A stretch of 64,000 nt of DNA from Polaribacter huanghezhanensis (GTDB lineage Bacteria; Bacteroidota; Bacteroidia; Flavobacteriales; Flavobacteriaceae). The notes beneath the pieces are model-generated. The model did not search any database. It saw nothing but the letters and a program-made list of their open reading frames with translations, and was not told where the DNA came from. Location of the stretch: the NCBI RefSeq assembly GCF_030444335.1, contig NZ_CP128595.1, positions 1,612,001 to 1,676,000 of the forward strand, read 5' to 3'. Position numbers and translations under genes: made by a program. This document shows positions 26,631-35,984 of the stretch, piece after piece. Position 1 is the first letter of the stretch, and every line of letters starts with the position of its first letter.

Positions 26631-29546
26631 ATGAAAAATAGTTTAATGCTACTTTTTGTGTTTTGTTTTCTTGGATTGCAAGCACAATCTAAAGATCCAC
26701 TACAAACGAAAGACAAAGAAGCTCAAGAAAAATGGGTTGATAACATTTTAAATAACATGACCAATGAAGAAAAAATTGGCCAATTATTTATGGTGCAAGC
26801 GTATTCTACAAACGATACTCTGAATGAGAAATTAGTGGAAGAATTGATCCAAAAATATCATGCTGGAAACTTAATTTTTATGCAAGGAACTCCAGAGAAA
26901 CAAGCGGAATTAACCAATAAATACCAAACATTGTCTAAATATCCATTATTGATAGCAATTGATGCAGAATGGGGATTAGACATGCGTTTGCAAAACTCGT
27001 TTCGCTATCCATGGAATATGGCTTTGGGAGCGATCCAAGACAATTCTTTAATAGAACAATTTGGAGAACAATTAGGAAAACATTGTAAACGATTAGGAAT
27101 TCACATTAATTTTGCGCCCGTTGTTGATATCAATATCAATCCAAAAAACCCAATTATAGGAAACCGTTCTTTCGGAGAAAATAAATACAATGTAACAGAT
27201 AAAGCAATTGCTTTTACGCGCGGAATGCAACGTTTTGGAGTGTTGGCAAACGCAAAACATTTTCCAGGTCATGGAGATACAGCTTCAGATTCTCATCACA
27301 CTTTACCTGTTATAAATTTTGATGCAACGCGTTTAGATACCTTAGAATTGTATCCGTATTATAAATTGTTTGATGAAAATTTAGCAAGCGTTATGACGGC
27401 GCATTTGAGCATTCCTAAATTAGAACCGAACAAAAAATTACCATCTTCTTTATCTCATAAAATAACAACAGGATTGTTAAAAGAAAAAATGGGTTTTAAA
27501 GGATTAATTATAACTGATGGATTGAATATGAAAGCTGCTGCAGATTTTGCAACGTCAAAAGAAATTAATTTAGCGGCAATTTTAGCAGGAAATGATGTGT
27601 TGTTAATTCCGCACGAAGTTCCAGAAACAATGGACTATTTTCTAAAAGCAATTCAAGATAAAAAGTTAACCATTGAAAGATTAAACGAATCTGTTCGCAA
27701 AATTTTAAAAGCAAAATATTGGGCTGGATTGCAAAATTACAAACCAATAGATTTAAACAATTTAAATGAAGATTTAAATACCAAAACGGATGAATTGCTG
27801 CGTAGAAAATTGATCGAAAATTCGGTTACTGTTATAAAAAATGAAGATGATATAATTCCGATTCAAGATTTAGAGAAACAGCAAATTGCGTACGTAAAAT
27901 TAGGTGATGATGACCATACGCCATTTGTTACCATGTTAAATAAGTATGCGAAAGTAGCTGTTGTTTCTGCTGATAATACTGCCGATTTACTATCAAAATT
28001 AAAACCATATAATTTAGTAATTATTGGATATCATATTTCAAACGATCATCCTTGGAAAAATTTTAAATTTAAAAAAGAAGACATTGCTAAAATTCAACAA
28101 ATAGCAAAAGCCAAAAAAGTAATTTTAGATGTTTTTGCAAGTCCGTACAGTTTGTTAGATTTTACGTCTTTTAAAAATATAGAAGGTTTGGTGGTGTCGT
28201 ATCAGAACAGTAATGTTGCGCAAGAAATTTCTGCACAACAATTATTTGGCGCGATTAAAACTAATGGGAAATTACCAGTTTCTATACATAAAAAATTTAA
28301 AGAAGGCTTTGGTTTATACACCACAACATTAAGTAGATTAAAATACGGATTGCCAGAAGAAGTAAAAATGTCTTCTATAAAATTGGCAGAAATTGATGTA
28401 CTAGCAAACGAAGTAATTAAAAAAAAAATGACTCCGGGAATGCAAATCCTAGTCGCAAGAGACGGAAGAGTAATTTATCAGAAAAGCTTTGGGTATCACA
28501 CCAATGATTCGCTTTTAAAAGTTCAAAATTTTGACATTTATGATGTTGCTTCTTTAACAAAAATTCTTGCAACTTTACCAATGGTAATAAAAGCTGTAGG
28601 CGAAGGAGAATTTAGAATTGCTACAAAATTAAGATACTTATTGCCAGAAACAAAAGGTACAAATAAAGGTACTTTAACTTTAAAGGAAATCTTATCTCAT
28701 AACGCTAGATTAAAAGCGTGGATTCCGTTTTATAAATTAACTCAAGATAGCATTACTCATTTAAAGTTGCCAGGTTTTTACAGTGATAAGAAATCAAAAA
28801 AATACTCTATAGAAGTTGCTAAAAATTTGTTTTTAATATCTTCTTATAAAGATTCTATTTATAAAAAGATAGAAGAGGCAGATCAAAGAGAAAAGGAAGG
28901 ATATAAATACAGCGATTTGGGTTTTTATATGTTAAAAAGAACTCTTGAAGAACGATATAAAAAGCCTTTAAATATATTAGCTGATGAAAATTTTTATGCT
29001 CCTTTAGGCGCGAGTAGAACCAGTTATTTACCGTTGAAAAAGTTTCCATTAAATGAAATTATTCCAACAGAAAAAGACGCGTATTTTAGAGATCAATTAT
29101 TACAAGGATATGTGCACGATATGGGTGCGGCAATGTTAGGCGGAGTTGGCGGTCATGCGGGTTTATTTGCAAACGCAAATGATGTAGCAAAAATAATGCA
29201 AATGTATTTACAAAACGGATATTACGGCGGTAAAAGATATTTAAAAAGTGCTACCGTAAAAATGTTTAATAAACGCTATTACGAAGATAAAAAAATACGA
29301 AGAGGTTTGGGTTTTGACAAGCCACAATTAGACCCAGATATTGAAGCAACTTGTGGTTGTGTTTCTGATGAAAGTTTTGGGCACAGTGGTTTTACTGGAA
29401 CCTATACTTGGGCAGATCCAAAAAGTAGAATTGTCTATGTTTTTTTATCGAATAGAGTGTACCCAACAATGGAAAATAATGGTTTGATTACAGAAAATAT
29501 AAGAACAAAAATTCAGCAAATTATACAAGACGCTATTTTACCGTAG
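26631..29546 (+). CDS. NagZ-type glycosidase fused to a serine beta-lactamase-fold domain
   Basis: An exported 971-residue protein with signal peptide 1-19 (ending LGLQAQ). The GH3 N-terminal domain (about 35-385) has the NagZ motif KHFPGHGDT (209-217) and nucleophile Asp296 in IITDGLNM. A degenerate GH3 C-terminal-like region (390-570) follows. The C-terminal domain (about 590-971) has the penicillin-binding/AmpC fold: Ser641-Leu-Thr-Lys644, Tyr760-Ser-Asp and His918-Ser-Gly. It probably removes GlcNAc from muropeptides, while the serine domain acts as an esterase or peptidase on peptidoglycan. Its 3' end overlaps the convergent acyltransferase gene by 14 bases. NagZ-AmpC-like fusions are known in Bacteroidota. 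Confidence 0.93.
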   Translation: MKNSLMLLFVFCFLGLQAQSKDPLQTKDKEAQEKWVDNILNNMTNEEKIGQLFMVQAYSTNDTLNEKLVEELIQKYHAGNLIFMQGTPEKQAELTNKYQTLSKYPLLIAIDAEWGLDMRLQNSFRYPWNMALGAIQDNSLIEQFGEQLGKHCKRLGIHINFAPVVDININPKNPIIGNRSFGENKYNVTDKAIAFTRGMQRFGVLANAKHFPGHGDTASDSHHTLPVINFDATRLDTLELYPYYKLFDENLASVMTAHLSIPKLEPNKKLPSSLSHKITTGLLKEKMGFKGLIITDGLNMKAAADFATSKEINLAAILAGNDVLLIPHEVPETMDYFLKAIQDKKLTIERLNESVRKILKAKYWAGLQNYKPIDLNNLNEDLNTKTDELLRRKLIENSVTVIKNEDDIIPIQDLEKQQIAYVKLGDDDHTPFVTMLNKYAKVAVVSADNTADLLSKLKPYNLVIIGYHISNDHPWKNFKFKKEDIAKIQQIAKAKKVILDVFASPYSLLDFTSFKNIEGLVVSYQNSNVAQEISAQQLFGAIKTNGKLPVSIHKKFKEGFGLYTTTLSRLKYGLPEEVKMSSIKLAEIDVLANEVIKKKMTPGMQILVARDGRVIYQKSFGYHTNDSLLKVQNFDIYDVASLTKILATLPMVIKAVGEGEFRIATKLRYLLPETKGTNKGTLTLKEILSHNARLKAWIPFYKLTQDSITHLKLPGFYSDKKSKKYSIEVAKNLFLISSYKDSIYKKIEEADQREKEGYKYSDLGFYMLKRTLEERYKKPLNILADENFYAPLGASRTSYLPLKKFPLNEIIPTEKDAYFRDQLLQGYVHDMGAAMLGGVGGHAGLFANANDVAKIMQMYLQNGYYGGKRYLKSATVKMFNKRYYEDKKIRRGLGFDKPQLDPDIEATCGCVSDESFGHSGFTGTYTWADPKSRIVYVFLSNRVYPTMENNGLITENIRTKIQQIIQDAILP

Positions 29547-30573
29547 TTGTAGCAAATTTACTGTATAATAATTGTACTAATAAAGTTGCAATACCATAAA
29601 TTATGGCAACCTCTAAGGTGTAGAATTTATAAAGTATTACAGCTTGAATACTGTAAAAAATAGGAAAAATAATTGTCCCTAAAGTAAATCTGAAGGTATC
29701 TACAAACTCCGTTTCATCAACCTTTTTTGATGAAATTCGCCAAATTATCCAAGGAATAATACTGTTTAAAACAATTAAAAAATAAAGCGGTTTCACAAAG
29801 TTAAGACGCTCTTTCTGACTTCTTATTTTTCTTGTTTTAATACTGTTGTTAATCGTGTTAACTTCAGTAAAATCAACATTTTTAGAATTTAATTCGTTTA
29901 AAATAGTTTCATAATTTTCATCCGCAGGAATATGAACAGACAATTCTTTTAGTTGGTTCGAAACCTTTTCTTTAATAGTGCGTATAGAGTTGTTTATATC
30001 ATTGGTGTCGTAAAAGTTATTTGCTATAATTGGTTTGCCATAATGGATGGCAACTTTACAGGGAAATTGACTTGCATTTTGATAGGTAATTCCGACCGGA
30101 ATAACCATAATTTTTAACGTTGGATATTTTTCAATAGCGCCAAAAATAATGCGTGTAAAACCTTTGCTTAAGTATCGTACAGTTCTTCTTTTATCATGAC
30201 TTCCTTCAGGGAATATCATTAAAGCTCTTTGCTTGTTTAAAATATCATAACAATCATTAAAAACGGCTGTGTTTTTAGAAAGTTCTTTTACGCCATCTCT
30301 AATTCTATAAATTGGCATTAAATTTAAAGTAGCTAAAAACTTTTTTATCAACGGTTTTTTAAAAGCTGCAGCTCTAACTAAATAATAGGTGTTTCTTGGT
30401 ACGTTTGTAGTAACTAATAACGGGTCTAACAATCCGTTTGGATGATTGACCGCAAAAAGGACTGCGCCTTTTTTAGGAATATTTTCTTTGCCTACAACCT
30501 TTATTTTTTTGGTGTAAAAAAACAAACCTGTTTTAATATATGTTTTTACAAAGTTATACCAAAGTTGTTTCAA
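29533..30573 (-). CDS. PlsC-like 1-acylglycerol-3-phosphate acyltransferase
   Basis: A membrane-associated acyltransferase, 346 residues. The HxxxxD catalytic motif is NHPNGLLD near residues 40-47. The glycerophosphate-binding motif is FPEGSHDKRR near 120, and IPVGITYQNAS lies near 160. Two hydrophobic helices sit at the C-terminus (about 275-340), an extension beyond canonical PlsC found in many flavobacterial homologues. It makes phosphatidic acid or acylates another lipid. The last 14 bases overlap the convergent glycosidase gene. It follows the FNR-type gene by 12 bases on the same strand, so co-transcription is likely. Confidence 0.9.
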   Translation of the reverse strand: MKQLWYNFVKTYIKTGLFFYTKKIKVVGKENIPKKGAVLFAVNHPNGLLDPLLVTTNVPRNTYYLVRAAAFKKPLIKKFLATLNLMPIYRIRDGVKELSKNTAVFNDCYDILNKQRALMIFPEGSHDKRRTVRYLSKGFTRIIFGAIEKYPTLKIMVIPVGITYQNASQFPCKVAIHYGKPIIANNFYDTNDINNSIRTIKEKVSNQLKELSVHIPADENYETILNELNSKNVDFTEVNTINNSIKTRKIRSQKERLNFVKPLYFLIVLNSIIPWIIWRISSKKVDETEFVDTFRFTLGTIIFPIFYSIQAVILYKFYTLEVAIIYGIATLLVQLLYSKFATTTVK

Positions 30574-30585
30574 AAAAAGTAAAAT

Positions 30586-31272
30586 TTAAAATCCTTGCGC
30601 TATTTTTTTAAGTTTAGGAACATTTAATAAAGAGATGTTTTTTCCTTTTAAAGAAATAATTTCTTCTCTTTTAAATTCTGATAATAAACGGATTGCAGAT
30701 TCTGTTGCAGTACCAATGATGTTGGCAATATCTTCTCTTGATAAGTGAATGTCTAAATTACTGTCTCTATTATGACCGAATTTTTTATCTAAACTTAGCA
30801 ACATTTCAGCCAAACGTTGTTTTACTGTTTTTTGCGCCATATCTACAATTAAGTTGTGGGCGTTTTTTAAAGACATTGCCATGTCTTTTAAAACACTCAT
30901 AGAAAATTCAGGATTTTGTTTTAAATCATCAATAATTTCATCTCTTGGGATAAAACAAACTTCCATATCATGAATTGCAGTAGCTTTTAAGTTAGCAACG
31001 TCATCATTAATTAAACTTCGTTCTCCTAAAAAGTCGCCTTTATTTACTAAATGGATAATTTGTTCTCTTCCGTTAGCACTCATTTTAGAAACTTTACAAA
31101 TGCCAGCACTAATACAAAAAACACCATTTATATGGTCGCCTTCATCAAAAAGGGTTTCTCCTTTTTTTATGATTCTTGTTGTTTTACACGCAGAAATTTT
31201 TGAAAGTTCTTTTGCCGTTAATGTTTTTAAAGAGTTTAACTGCCTGACTATACATTGCTCACATTTGCTCAT
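30586..31272 (-). CDS. fnr: FNR-type Crp-family regulator
   Basis: A 228-residue Crp/Fnr protein. Cys4-x-x-Cys7 and Cys29 lie N-terminal to the cyclic-nucleotide-binding fold, with Cys53, Cys59 and Cys106 within it. A [4Fe-4S] oxygen sensor is plausible, but spacing differs from E. coli FNR (20, 23, 29, 122). The HTH is LSREDIANIIGTATESAIRLLSEFKREEII; its recognition helix TESAIRLL keeps the Glu and Arg that read TGA half-sites in FNR. It diverges from the cbb3 assembly ATPase ccoI, and two TGAC-N4-RTCA boxes flank the cbb3 block, so it most likely induces the high-affinity oxidase under low oxygen and controls itself. Confidence 0.9.
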   Translation of the reverse strand: MSKCEQCIVRQLNSLKTLTAKELSKISACKTTRIIKKGETLFDEGDHINGVFCISAGICKVSKMSANGREQIIHLVNKGDFLGERSLINDDVANLKATAIHDMEVCFIPRDEIIDDLKQNPEFSMSVLKDMAMSLKNAHNLIVDMAQKTVKQRLAEMLLSLDKKFGHNRDSNLDIHLSREDIANIIGTATESAIRLLSEFKREEIISLKGKNISLLNVPKLKKIAQGF

Positions 31273-31294
31273 TTTGTCCGTCGATTTATCCTTT

Positions 31295-31302
31295 CAAATA
31301 TA
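31295..31302 (-). promoter_or_regulatory. -7 element for fnr
   Basis: Minus-strand TATATTTG, exact TAnnTTTG, 22 bases upstream of the fnr ATG. The FNR box centre lies 19 bases upstream of this element's centre, that is between the -7 and -33 regions, a position expected to repress. Confidence 0.6.
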
Positions 31303-31311
31303 AGTAAAAAC

Positions 31312-31323
31312 TGACAATTATCA
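31312..31323. promoter_or_regulatory. FNR box 1 (fnr-ccoI divergent region)
   Basis: TGACAATTATCA, half-sites TGAC and ATCA with 4-base spacer, fits the FNR/DNR family pattern TGAY-N4-RTCA. It is followed by TATTATA, exactly as box 2 at 35922-35933 is. The centre is 33 bases upstream of the ccoI -7 element, the class II activation position. Confidence 0.8.
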
Positions 31324-31346
31324 TATTATAAGGCAATGTTATATTA

Positions 31347-31354
31347 GATATTTG
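31347..31354 (+). promoter_or_regulatory. -7 element for ccoI
   Basis: GATATTTG, seven of eight matches to TAnnTTTG, 24 bases before the ATG of ccoI. A weak -7 with no TTG at -33 fits dependence on the activator bound at 31312-31323. Confidence 0.55.
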
Positions 31355-31378
31355 CACAAGGCATTTAGAGTAAATAAT

Positions 31379-33757
31379 ATGAATAATTTAGTGTGCTATC
31401 ATTGTGGTAATACGTGTAATAATAAATCAAATACGATAAAAGAGAAATTTTTTTGTTGTAATGGATGTAAAACTGTTTTCGAAATATTTTCTGAAAATGA
31501 TTTAACGTGTTATTATGATTTTGATACAAATCCGGGAGCAATTCCAGAAGAAATTCAAGGAAAATACGATTTTTTAGACAATCCAAAGATTGTAGAAAAA
31601 TTAATCGAATTTAATGATAGCAATAAACAAGTTGTTTCTTTATACATTCCGCATATACATTGTAGTTCGTGTATTTGGGTGTTGGAAAATCTTCATAAAC
31701 TCCAAAAAAATATTAGTACTTCTCAGGTTAATTTCCCGAAGAAAACCATCAGAATTTCATTCAACTCAGAAAAGACAAACTTAAAAGAAATTGTTTTGTT
31801 GTTGAGTTCTATTGGGTACGAACCATACATCAGTTTAGAAGATTACGAAGTTGGCAAAAAGAAAATAGACAGAACGTTGTTATATCAATTAGCCATTGCA
31901 GGTTTTGCGTTTGGAAATGTAATGTTTTTATCGTTTCCAGAATATTTTGATGTCAACGAATTTTGGTTAGATCAATACAAATATGTGTTTAGATGGTTAA
32001 TGCTTTTCTTTTCTTTGCCAGTAGTTTTTTACGCAGCAAAAGAGTATTTTATTTCTGCTTACAAAGGCTTAAAGTCTAATATTTTAAATATTGATGTTCC
32101 TATTGCATTGGGCATTTCTGTGTTATTTGTAAGAAGTGCAACCGAAGTAATTTTTGATTTAGGGGCAGGTTTTTTTGATAGTTTAACAGGCTTGGTTTTT
32201 TTCTTGTTGATTGGTAAGTTTTTTCAACAAAAAACATACAGTTTTTTATCTTTTGAGCGCGATTTTAAATCGTATTTTCCAATTGCAGTAACTAAAATAA
32301 ATTCGGATACATCCGAAGAAAACACACAGATTTACGATGTTGAAAAAGGAGATCGGTTATTAATTAGAAACAACGAGTTAATTCCTGTTGATGGAATTTT
32401 AATCAACGGAAACGCAACTATAGATTACAGCTTTGTTACTGGAGAATCTGTTGCTGTTGAAAAAGAATCTGGAGCTAAAATTTTTGCTGGCGGAAAACAG
32501 CTCAATGGAATTATAGAAATGGAAGTTCTTAAATCTGTTTCACAAAGTTATTTAACACAATTGTGGAGCAACGCTATTTTTGATGAAGAAAACACCTCAA
32601 AATTTAAAAACTTAACAGATACCATTAGCAAACGATTTACCGTTTTTGTACTATCAATTGCAGCAATTGCTACATTATTTTGGTTGTTTACAGATGCAAG
32701 TAAAGCACTAAATGTGTTTACTGCCGTTTTAATTATTGCATGTCCGTGTGCAATTGCATTGGCAGCGCCCTTTACTTTAGGAAACTTATTGAGAATTCTT
32801 GGAAAGAAAAAGTGCTATCTAAAAAATGCTGCAGTTATTGAGAAAATGGCAAAAATAAATACCATCATTTTTGACAAAACAGGTACTTTAACATCAACTA
32901 AAAAGAACGAAATACAGTACGAAGGAAAAGCATTTTCTGAAGCAGAAAAGGAAGTATTGCAAAATGCAGTTCGAGTTTCTAACCATCCATTAAGTAGAAT
33001 GCTGTACGATAGTTTTGATGTTGTAAATCAAATTGAATTAGATGCATTTGAAGAACTTGTTGGAAAAGGAATTGAAGCGAAAGCAAACGGAATTTCAATT
33101 AAAACAGGTTCGAAATCTTTTGTAGAAAATAGTTTAGAAAATGCTCAGTTTGAAACAGCAATTCATATCAGTATAAATGATGTTTATTTCGGGAAATATG
33201 TGTTTAAAAATTCGTACCGAAAATACATGAAGCGATTGTTTAGTAAATTAAAAAGCAAGTATAACCTATCCATTCTTTCAGGTGATAACGAAGGAGAAAA
33301 AGACTATTTAGAAAAAAAACTGCCAAGTAAAGTTCAGTTTTTATTCAATCAAAAACCAGAAGATAAGTTAGAATATATAAAATCACTACAAGAAAAAGGA
33401 AACAACGTTTTAATGATTGGCGATGGCTTAAATGATGCAGGAGCCTTAGCGCAAAGTGATGTGGGAATTTCATTATCAGAAAATATCAACGTTTTTTCGC
33501 CTGCCTGTGATGCTATTTTAGATGCCAATGAATTTAAAAATATTGCCACTTATTTAGAACTGTCAAAAAAAGCAATCAAAATTATAAAATACAGTTTTGT
33601 ACTGTCTTTGTGTTATAATATCATCGGTTTGTATTTTGCTGTAACAGGACAATTAGAACCTGTAATTGCGGCAATTTTAATGCCGTTGAGTTCAATTACA
33701 ATCGTTGTTTTTACAACAATTATGACAACTATTTTAGGAAGAAAATTAAAAAAATAA
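31379..33757 (+). CDS. ccoI: Copper-transporting P-type ATPase for cbb3 assembly
   Basis: Inner-membrane Cu P1B-ATPase (CcoI/FixI type), 792 residues from the ATG at 31379. The frame extends upstream to a TTG at 31352, but that lies on the -7 element and cannot be the start. N-terminal cysteine motifs CYHCGN and CCNGCK precede an HMA-like domain with HCSSCIW. Membrane helices include the CPCAIALAAP metal-site motif. Phosphorylation site DKTGTLTS, actuator TGES and hinge GDGLNDAGAL are present. It supplies copper to the haem-copper oxidase encoded 3-5 kb downstream. The deoD gene starts on the base after its stop codon. Confidence 0.93.
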   Translation: MNNLVCYHCGNTCNNKSNTIKEKFFCCNGCKTVFEIFSENDLTCYYDFDTNPGAIPEEIQGKYDFLDNPKIVEKLIEFNDSNKQVVSLYIPHIHCSSCIWVLENLHKLQKNISTSQVNFPKKTIRISFNSEKTNLKEIVLLLSSIGYEPYISLEDYEVGKKKIDRTLLYQLAIAGFAFGNVMFLSFPEYFDVNEFWLDQYKYVFRWLMLFFSLPVVFYAAKEYFISAYKGLKSNILNIDVPIALGISVLFVRSATEVIFDLGAGFFDSLTGLVFFLLIGKFFQQKTYSFLSFERDFKSYFPIAVTKINSDTSEENTQIYDVEKGDRLLIRNNELIPVDGILINGNATIDYSFVTGESVAVEKESGAKIFAGGKQLNGIIEMEVLKSVSQSYLTQLWSNAIFDEENTSKFKNLTDTISKRFTVFVLSIAAIATLFWLFTDASKALNVFTAVLIIACPCAIALAAPFTLGNLLRILGKKKCYLKNAAVIEKMAKINTIIFDKTGTLTSTKKNEIQYEGKAFSEAEKEVLQNAVRVSNHPLSRMLYDSFDVVNQIELDAFEELVGKGIEAKANGISIKTGSKSFVENSLENAQFETAIHISINDVYFGKYVFKNSYRKYMKRLFSKLKSKYNLSILSGDNEGEKDYLEKKLPSKVQFLFNQKPEDKLEYIKSLQEKGNNVLMIGDGLNDAGALAQSDVGISLSENINVFSPACDAILDANEFKNIATYLELSKKAIKIIKYSFVLSLCYNIIGLYFAVTGQLEPVIAAILMPLSSITIVVFTTIMTTILGRKLKK

Positions 33758-34459
33758 ATGATGAGTGTACATATTGATGCAAAACCAGGAGATGTAGCAG
33801 CATCTATTCTGTTGCCTGGAGATCCGTTAAGAGCAAAATGGATTGCAGACAAATTTTTAGAAAATGTAGTCTGTTATAATGAAGTTCGTGGAATGTTGGG
33901 TTTTACGGGTACTTATAAAGGAAAAAGAGTTTCAGTTCAAGGAACAGGAATGGGAATTCCGTCTGCATTAATTTACGCAAATGAATTGATTACACAATTT
34001 GGAGTAAAGAATTTAATTCGCGTTGGCTCTGCTGGTTCTTATCAAAAAGAAGTCAAAATTAGAGACATTGTTTTTGCAATGGCTGGTTCTACAACATCAG
34101 GAATTAATGCACAGCGTTTTCGCGGAGCAAGTTATGCGCCAACTGCAAGTTTTGAATTGTTCAATAAAGCGGTACTTGTAGCCAAAGAAAAAAATATTCC
34201 AATCAAAGCAGGAAACGTATTAAGTTCTGATGAATTTTATACAGATAATTTTGAGGATTACAAACATTGGGCAGAATTTGGAGTTTTGTGTGTGGAGATG
34301 GAAACCGCAGGTTTGTACACAACGGCAGCAAAACACCATGTAAATGCATTGTCAATTTTAACAATTTCTGATAGTCTAGTTACCAAAGAAAGAACTTCGG
34401 TAGAAGAAAGAGAGCAAACGTTTAAAGAAATGGTTTTAATAGCCTTAGATACAATTTAA
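33758..34459 (+). CDS. deoD: Purine-nucleoside phosphorylase (DeoD type)
   Basis: Phosphorolysis of purine nucleosides in salvage, 233 residues, the usual length for hexameric DeoD. Phosphate and ribose site segments are [29 protein letters not shown] and the catalytic Asp in TISDSLV. It begins with ATGATG immediately after the ccoI stop, so the real start may be 33758 or 33761. The zero-base spacing says it is translated from the ccoI message, an unexpected insertion of a salvage gene into a respiratory cluster. Confidence 0.95.
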   Translation: MMSVHIDAKPGDVAASILLPGDPLRAKWIADKFLENVVCYNEVRGMLGFTGTYKGKRVSVQGTGMGIPSALIYANELITQFGVKNLIRVGSAGSYQKEVKIRDIVFAMAGSTTSGINAQRFRGASYAPTASFELFNKAVLVAKEKNIPIKAGNVLSSDEFYTDNFEDYKHWAEFGVLCVEMETAGLYTTAAKHHVNALSILTISDSLVTKERTSVEEREQTFKEMVLIALDTI

Positions 34460-34479
34460 ATTAGATTGATATATATTCT

Positions 34480-34500
34480 GTCAATTCGAGCGGAGTCGAG
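34480..34500. repeat. Solo copy of a REP-like element
   Basis: GTCAATTCGAGCGGAGTCGAG is one arm of the element that occurs as a full inverted pair at 43205-43263. It sits in the 77-base gap between deoD and hemN. Confidence 0.6.
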
Positions 34501-34536
34501 AATAAGAAAATATATTTAGAGAAAAGACTAAATAAT

Positions 34537-35898
34537 ATGAGTTCATTAATACAAAAATACAACATCCCAGGACCAAGATACACCAGTTATCCAACGGTTC
34601 CATATTGGGATAAAAAAGGAATTTCTAAAGAAAATTGGATTGCAAGTTTTCAAAAATCTTTTACAGAAAGCAATCAATCAGAAGGAATTAGCATCTACAT
34701 CCATTTACCATTTTGTGAAAGTTTATGTACATTTTGTGCATGTCATAAACACATTACAAAACGTCACGAAGTAGAAGAAGATTATATAGATACCGTTTTA
34801 AAGGAGTGGGAATTGTATGTTAATTTGGTGGATGAAAAACCACTCATAAAAGAGATTCATTTAGGTGGCGGAACTCCAACATTTTTTTCGAGTTTTCAAC
34901 TTAAAAAATTAATTGACGGATTGTTTGTGTATGCTGATAGACATGCTGATTACGAATTTAGTTTAGAAGGACATCCAAACAATACCACCAAAGAGCAATT
35001 ACAAACTTTATATGATTTAGGTTTTACTAGAATTAGTTTTGGTGTACAAGATTACGATCCAATTGTGCAAAAAGCAATTCATAGAATTCAGCCTTTCGAA
35101 AATGTAGAAAATGCAACAAGATGGTCTCGAGAAATTGGTTTTACATCTGTAAGTCACGATTTAATTTTTGGCTTGCCTTTTCAAACCAAAGAAAATATTA
35201 TAGAAACCATAGAAAAAACAAAACTATTGCAGCCAGATAGAATTTCGTTTTATAGTTATGCACACGTTCCCTGGGTAAAAGGAGTTGGTCAACGCGGATT
35301 TAACGAGAAAGATTTGCCAAAAGATGATGAAAAGAGAGAGTTGTATGAAGTAGGAAAAGAACTCTTTGCAGAATTGGGTTATGTAGAAATTGGAATGGAT
35401 CACTTTGCTTTAAAAACAGACTCGCTTTATAAAGCAACCCAAGAAAAAACCTTACACAGAAATTTTATGGGATATACAGCCAATAAAACATTATTAATGG
35501 TTGGGTTGGGAATGTCTGCAATTTCAGACTCTTGGTATGCCTTTGCACAAAATGTAAAAACAGTAAAAGAGTATCAAAAATTGGTAAATGAAGGTGAAAT
35601 CCCAATTTTTAAAGGGCATTTCTTATCCGAAGAAGATTTAATTATTAGAAAACATATTTTAAATATGATGTGTCATTTTAACTCTACTTGGGATAAAAAC
35701 GATTTAGAAATAATAGAATTGGAAAAACATTTTTCATTTTTAAAAGAAATGGTCGCAGATGGCTTGGTTATTTTAGATAAAAATTCTTTGACAATTCCAG
35801 AAAAAGCCAGACCATATGTTAGAAATATCTGTATGGCATTTGATGTGCGCTTACAAAAAAGCAAGCCAGAAACTCAATTGTTTTCTATGACCATTTAA
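34537..35898 (+). CDS. hemN: Oxygen-independent coproporphyrinogen III oxidase
   Basis: Radical-SAM enzyme converting coproporphyrinogen III to protoporphyrinogen IX in haem synthesis without O2, 453 residues. The cluster motif is Cys60-ESL-Cys64-TF-Cys67 in LPFCESLCTFCACH. The N-terminal YNIPGPRYTSYPT and the central GGGTPTFFS match true HemN rather than HemW, which lacks the former. The position within the cbb3 block is logical, since low oxygen demands both this enzyme and haem for the oxidase. It may be read from the ccoI promoter through deoD or from its own. Confidence 0.95.
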   Translation: MSSLIQKYNIPGPRYTSYPTVPYWDKKGISKENWIASFQKSFTESNQSEGISIYIHLPFCESLCTFCACHKHITKRHEVEEDYIDTVLKEWELYVNLVDEKPLIKEIHLGGGTPTFFSSFQLKKLIDGLFVYADRHADYEFSLEGHPNNTTKEQLQTLYDLGFTRISFGVQDYDPIVQKAIHRIQPFENVENATRWSREIGFTSVSHDLIFGLPFQTKENIIETIEKTKLLQPDRISFYSYAHVPWVKGVGQRGFNEKDLPKDDEKRELYEVGKELFAELGYVEIGMDHFALKTDSLYKATQEKTLHRNFMGYTANKTLLMVGLGMSAISDSWYAFAQNVKTVKEYQKLVNEGEIPIFKGHFLSEEDLIIRKHILNMMCHFNSTWDKNDLEIIELEKHFSFLKEMVADGLVILDKNSLTIPEKARPYVRNICMAFDVRLQKSKPETQLFSMTI

Positions 35899-35921
35899 AA
35901 TTTATAGAAAAGATTAAAAGA

Positions 35922-35933
35922 TGACAAATGTCA
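35922..35933 (+). promoter_or_regulatory. FNR box 2 (ccoS promoter)
   Basis: TGACAAATGTCA, a perfect TGAC-N4-GTCA palindrome followed by TATTATA as in box 1. The centre is 33 bases upstream of the centre of the -7 element at 35957-35964, placing it near -41, the class II position for FNR. Confidence 0.85.
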
Positions 35934-35956
35934 TATTATAGATAAACAAGCAACTG

Positions 35957-35964
35957 TATTTTTG
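35957..35964 (+). promoter_or_regulatory. -7 element for the ccoS-ccoNOQP operon
   Basis: TATTTTTG, exact TAnnTTTG, 20 bases before the ccoS ATG. No TTG at -33; FNR box 2 covers the region just upstream. Confidence 0.65.
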
Positions 35965-35984
35965 AACTTCAAGTCAGGCAAGAT

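Noticed and set aside
31352..31378. TTG start for ccoI giving nine extra residues
   Set aside because: The TTG is part of the -7 promoter element, so it is upstream of the mRNA start.
34465..34484. TTGAT...GTCAA upstream of hemN as a third FNR box
   Set aside because: Half-sites are 10 bases apart instead of 4, and the right part belongs to a REP-like repeat.
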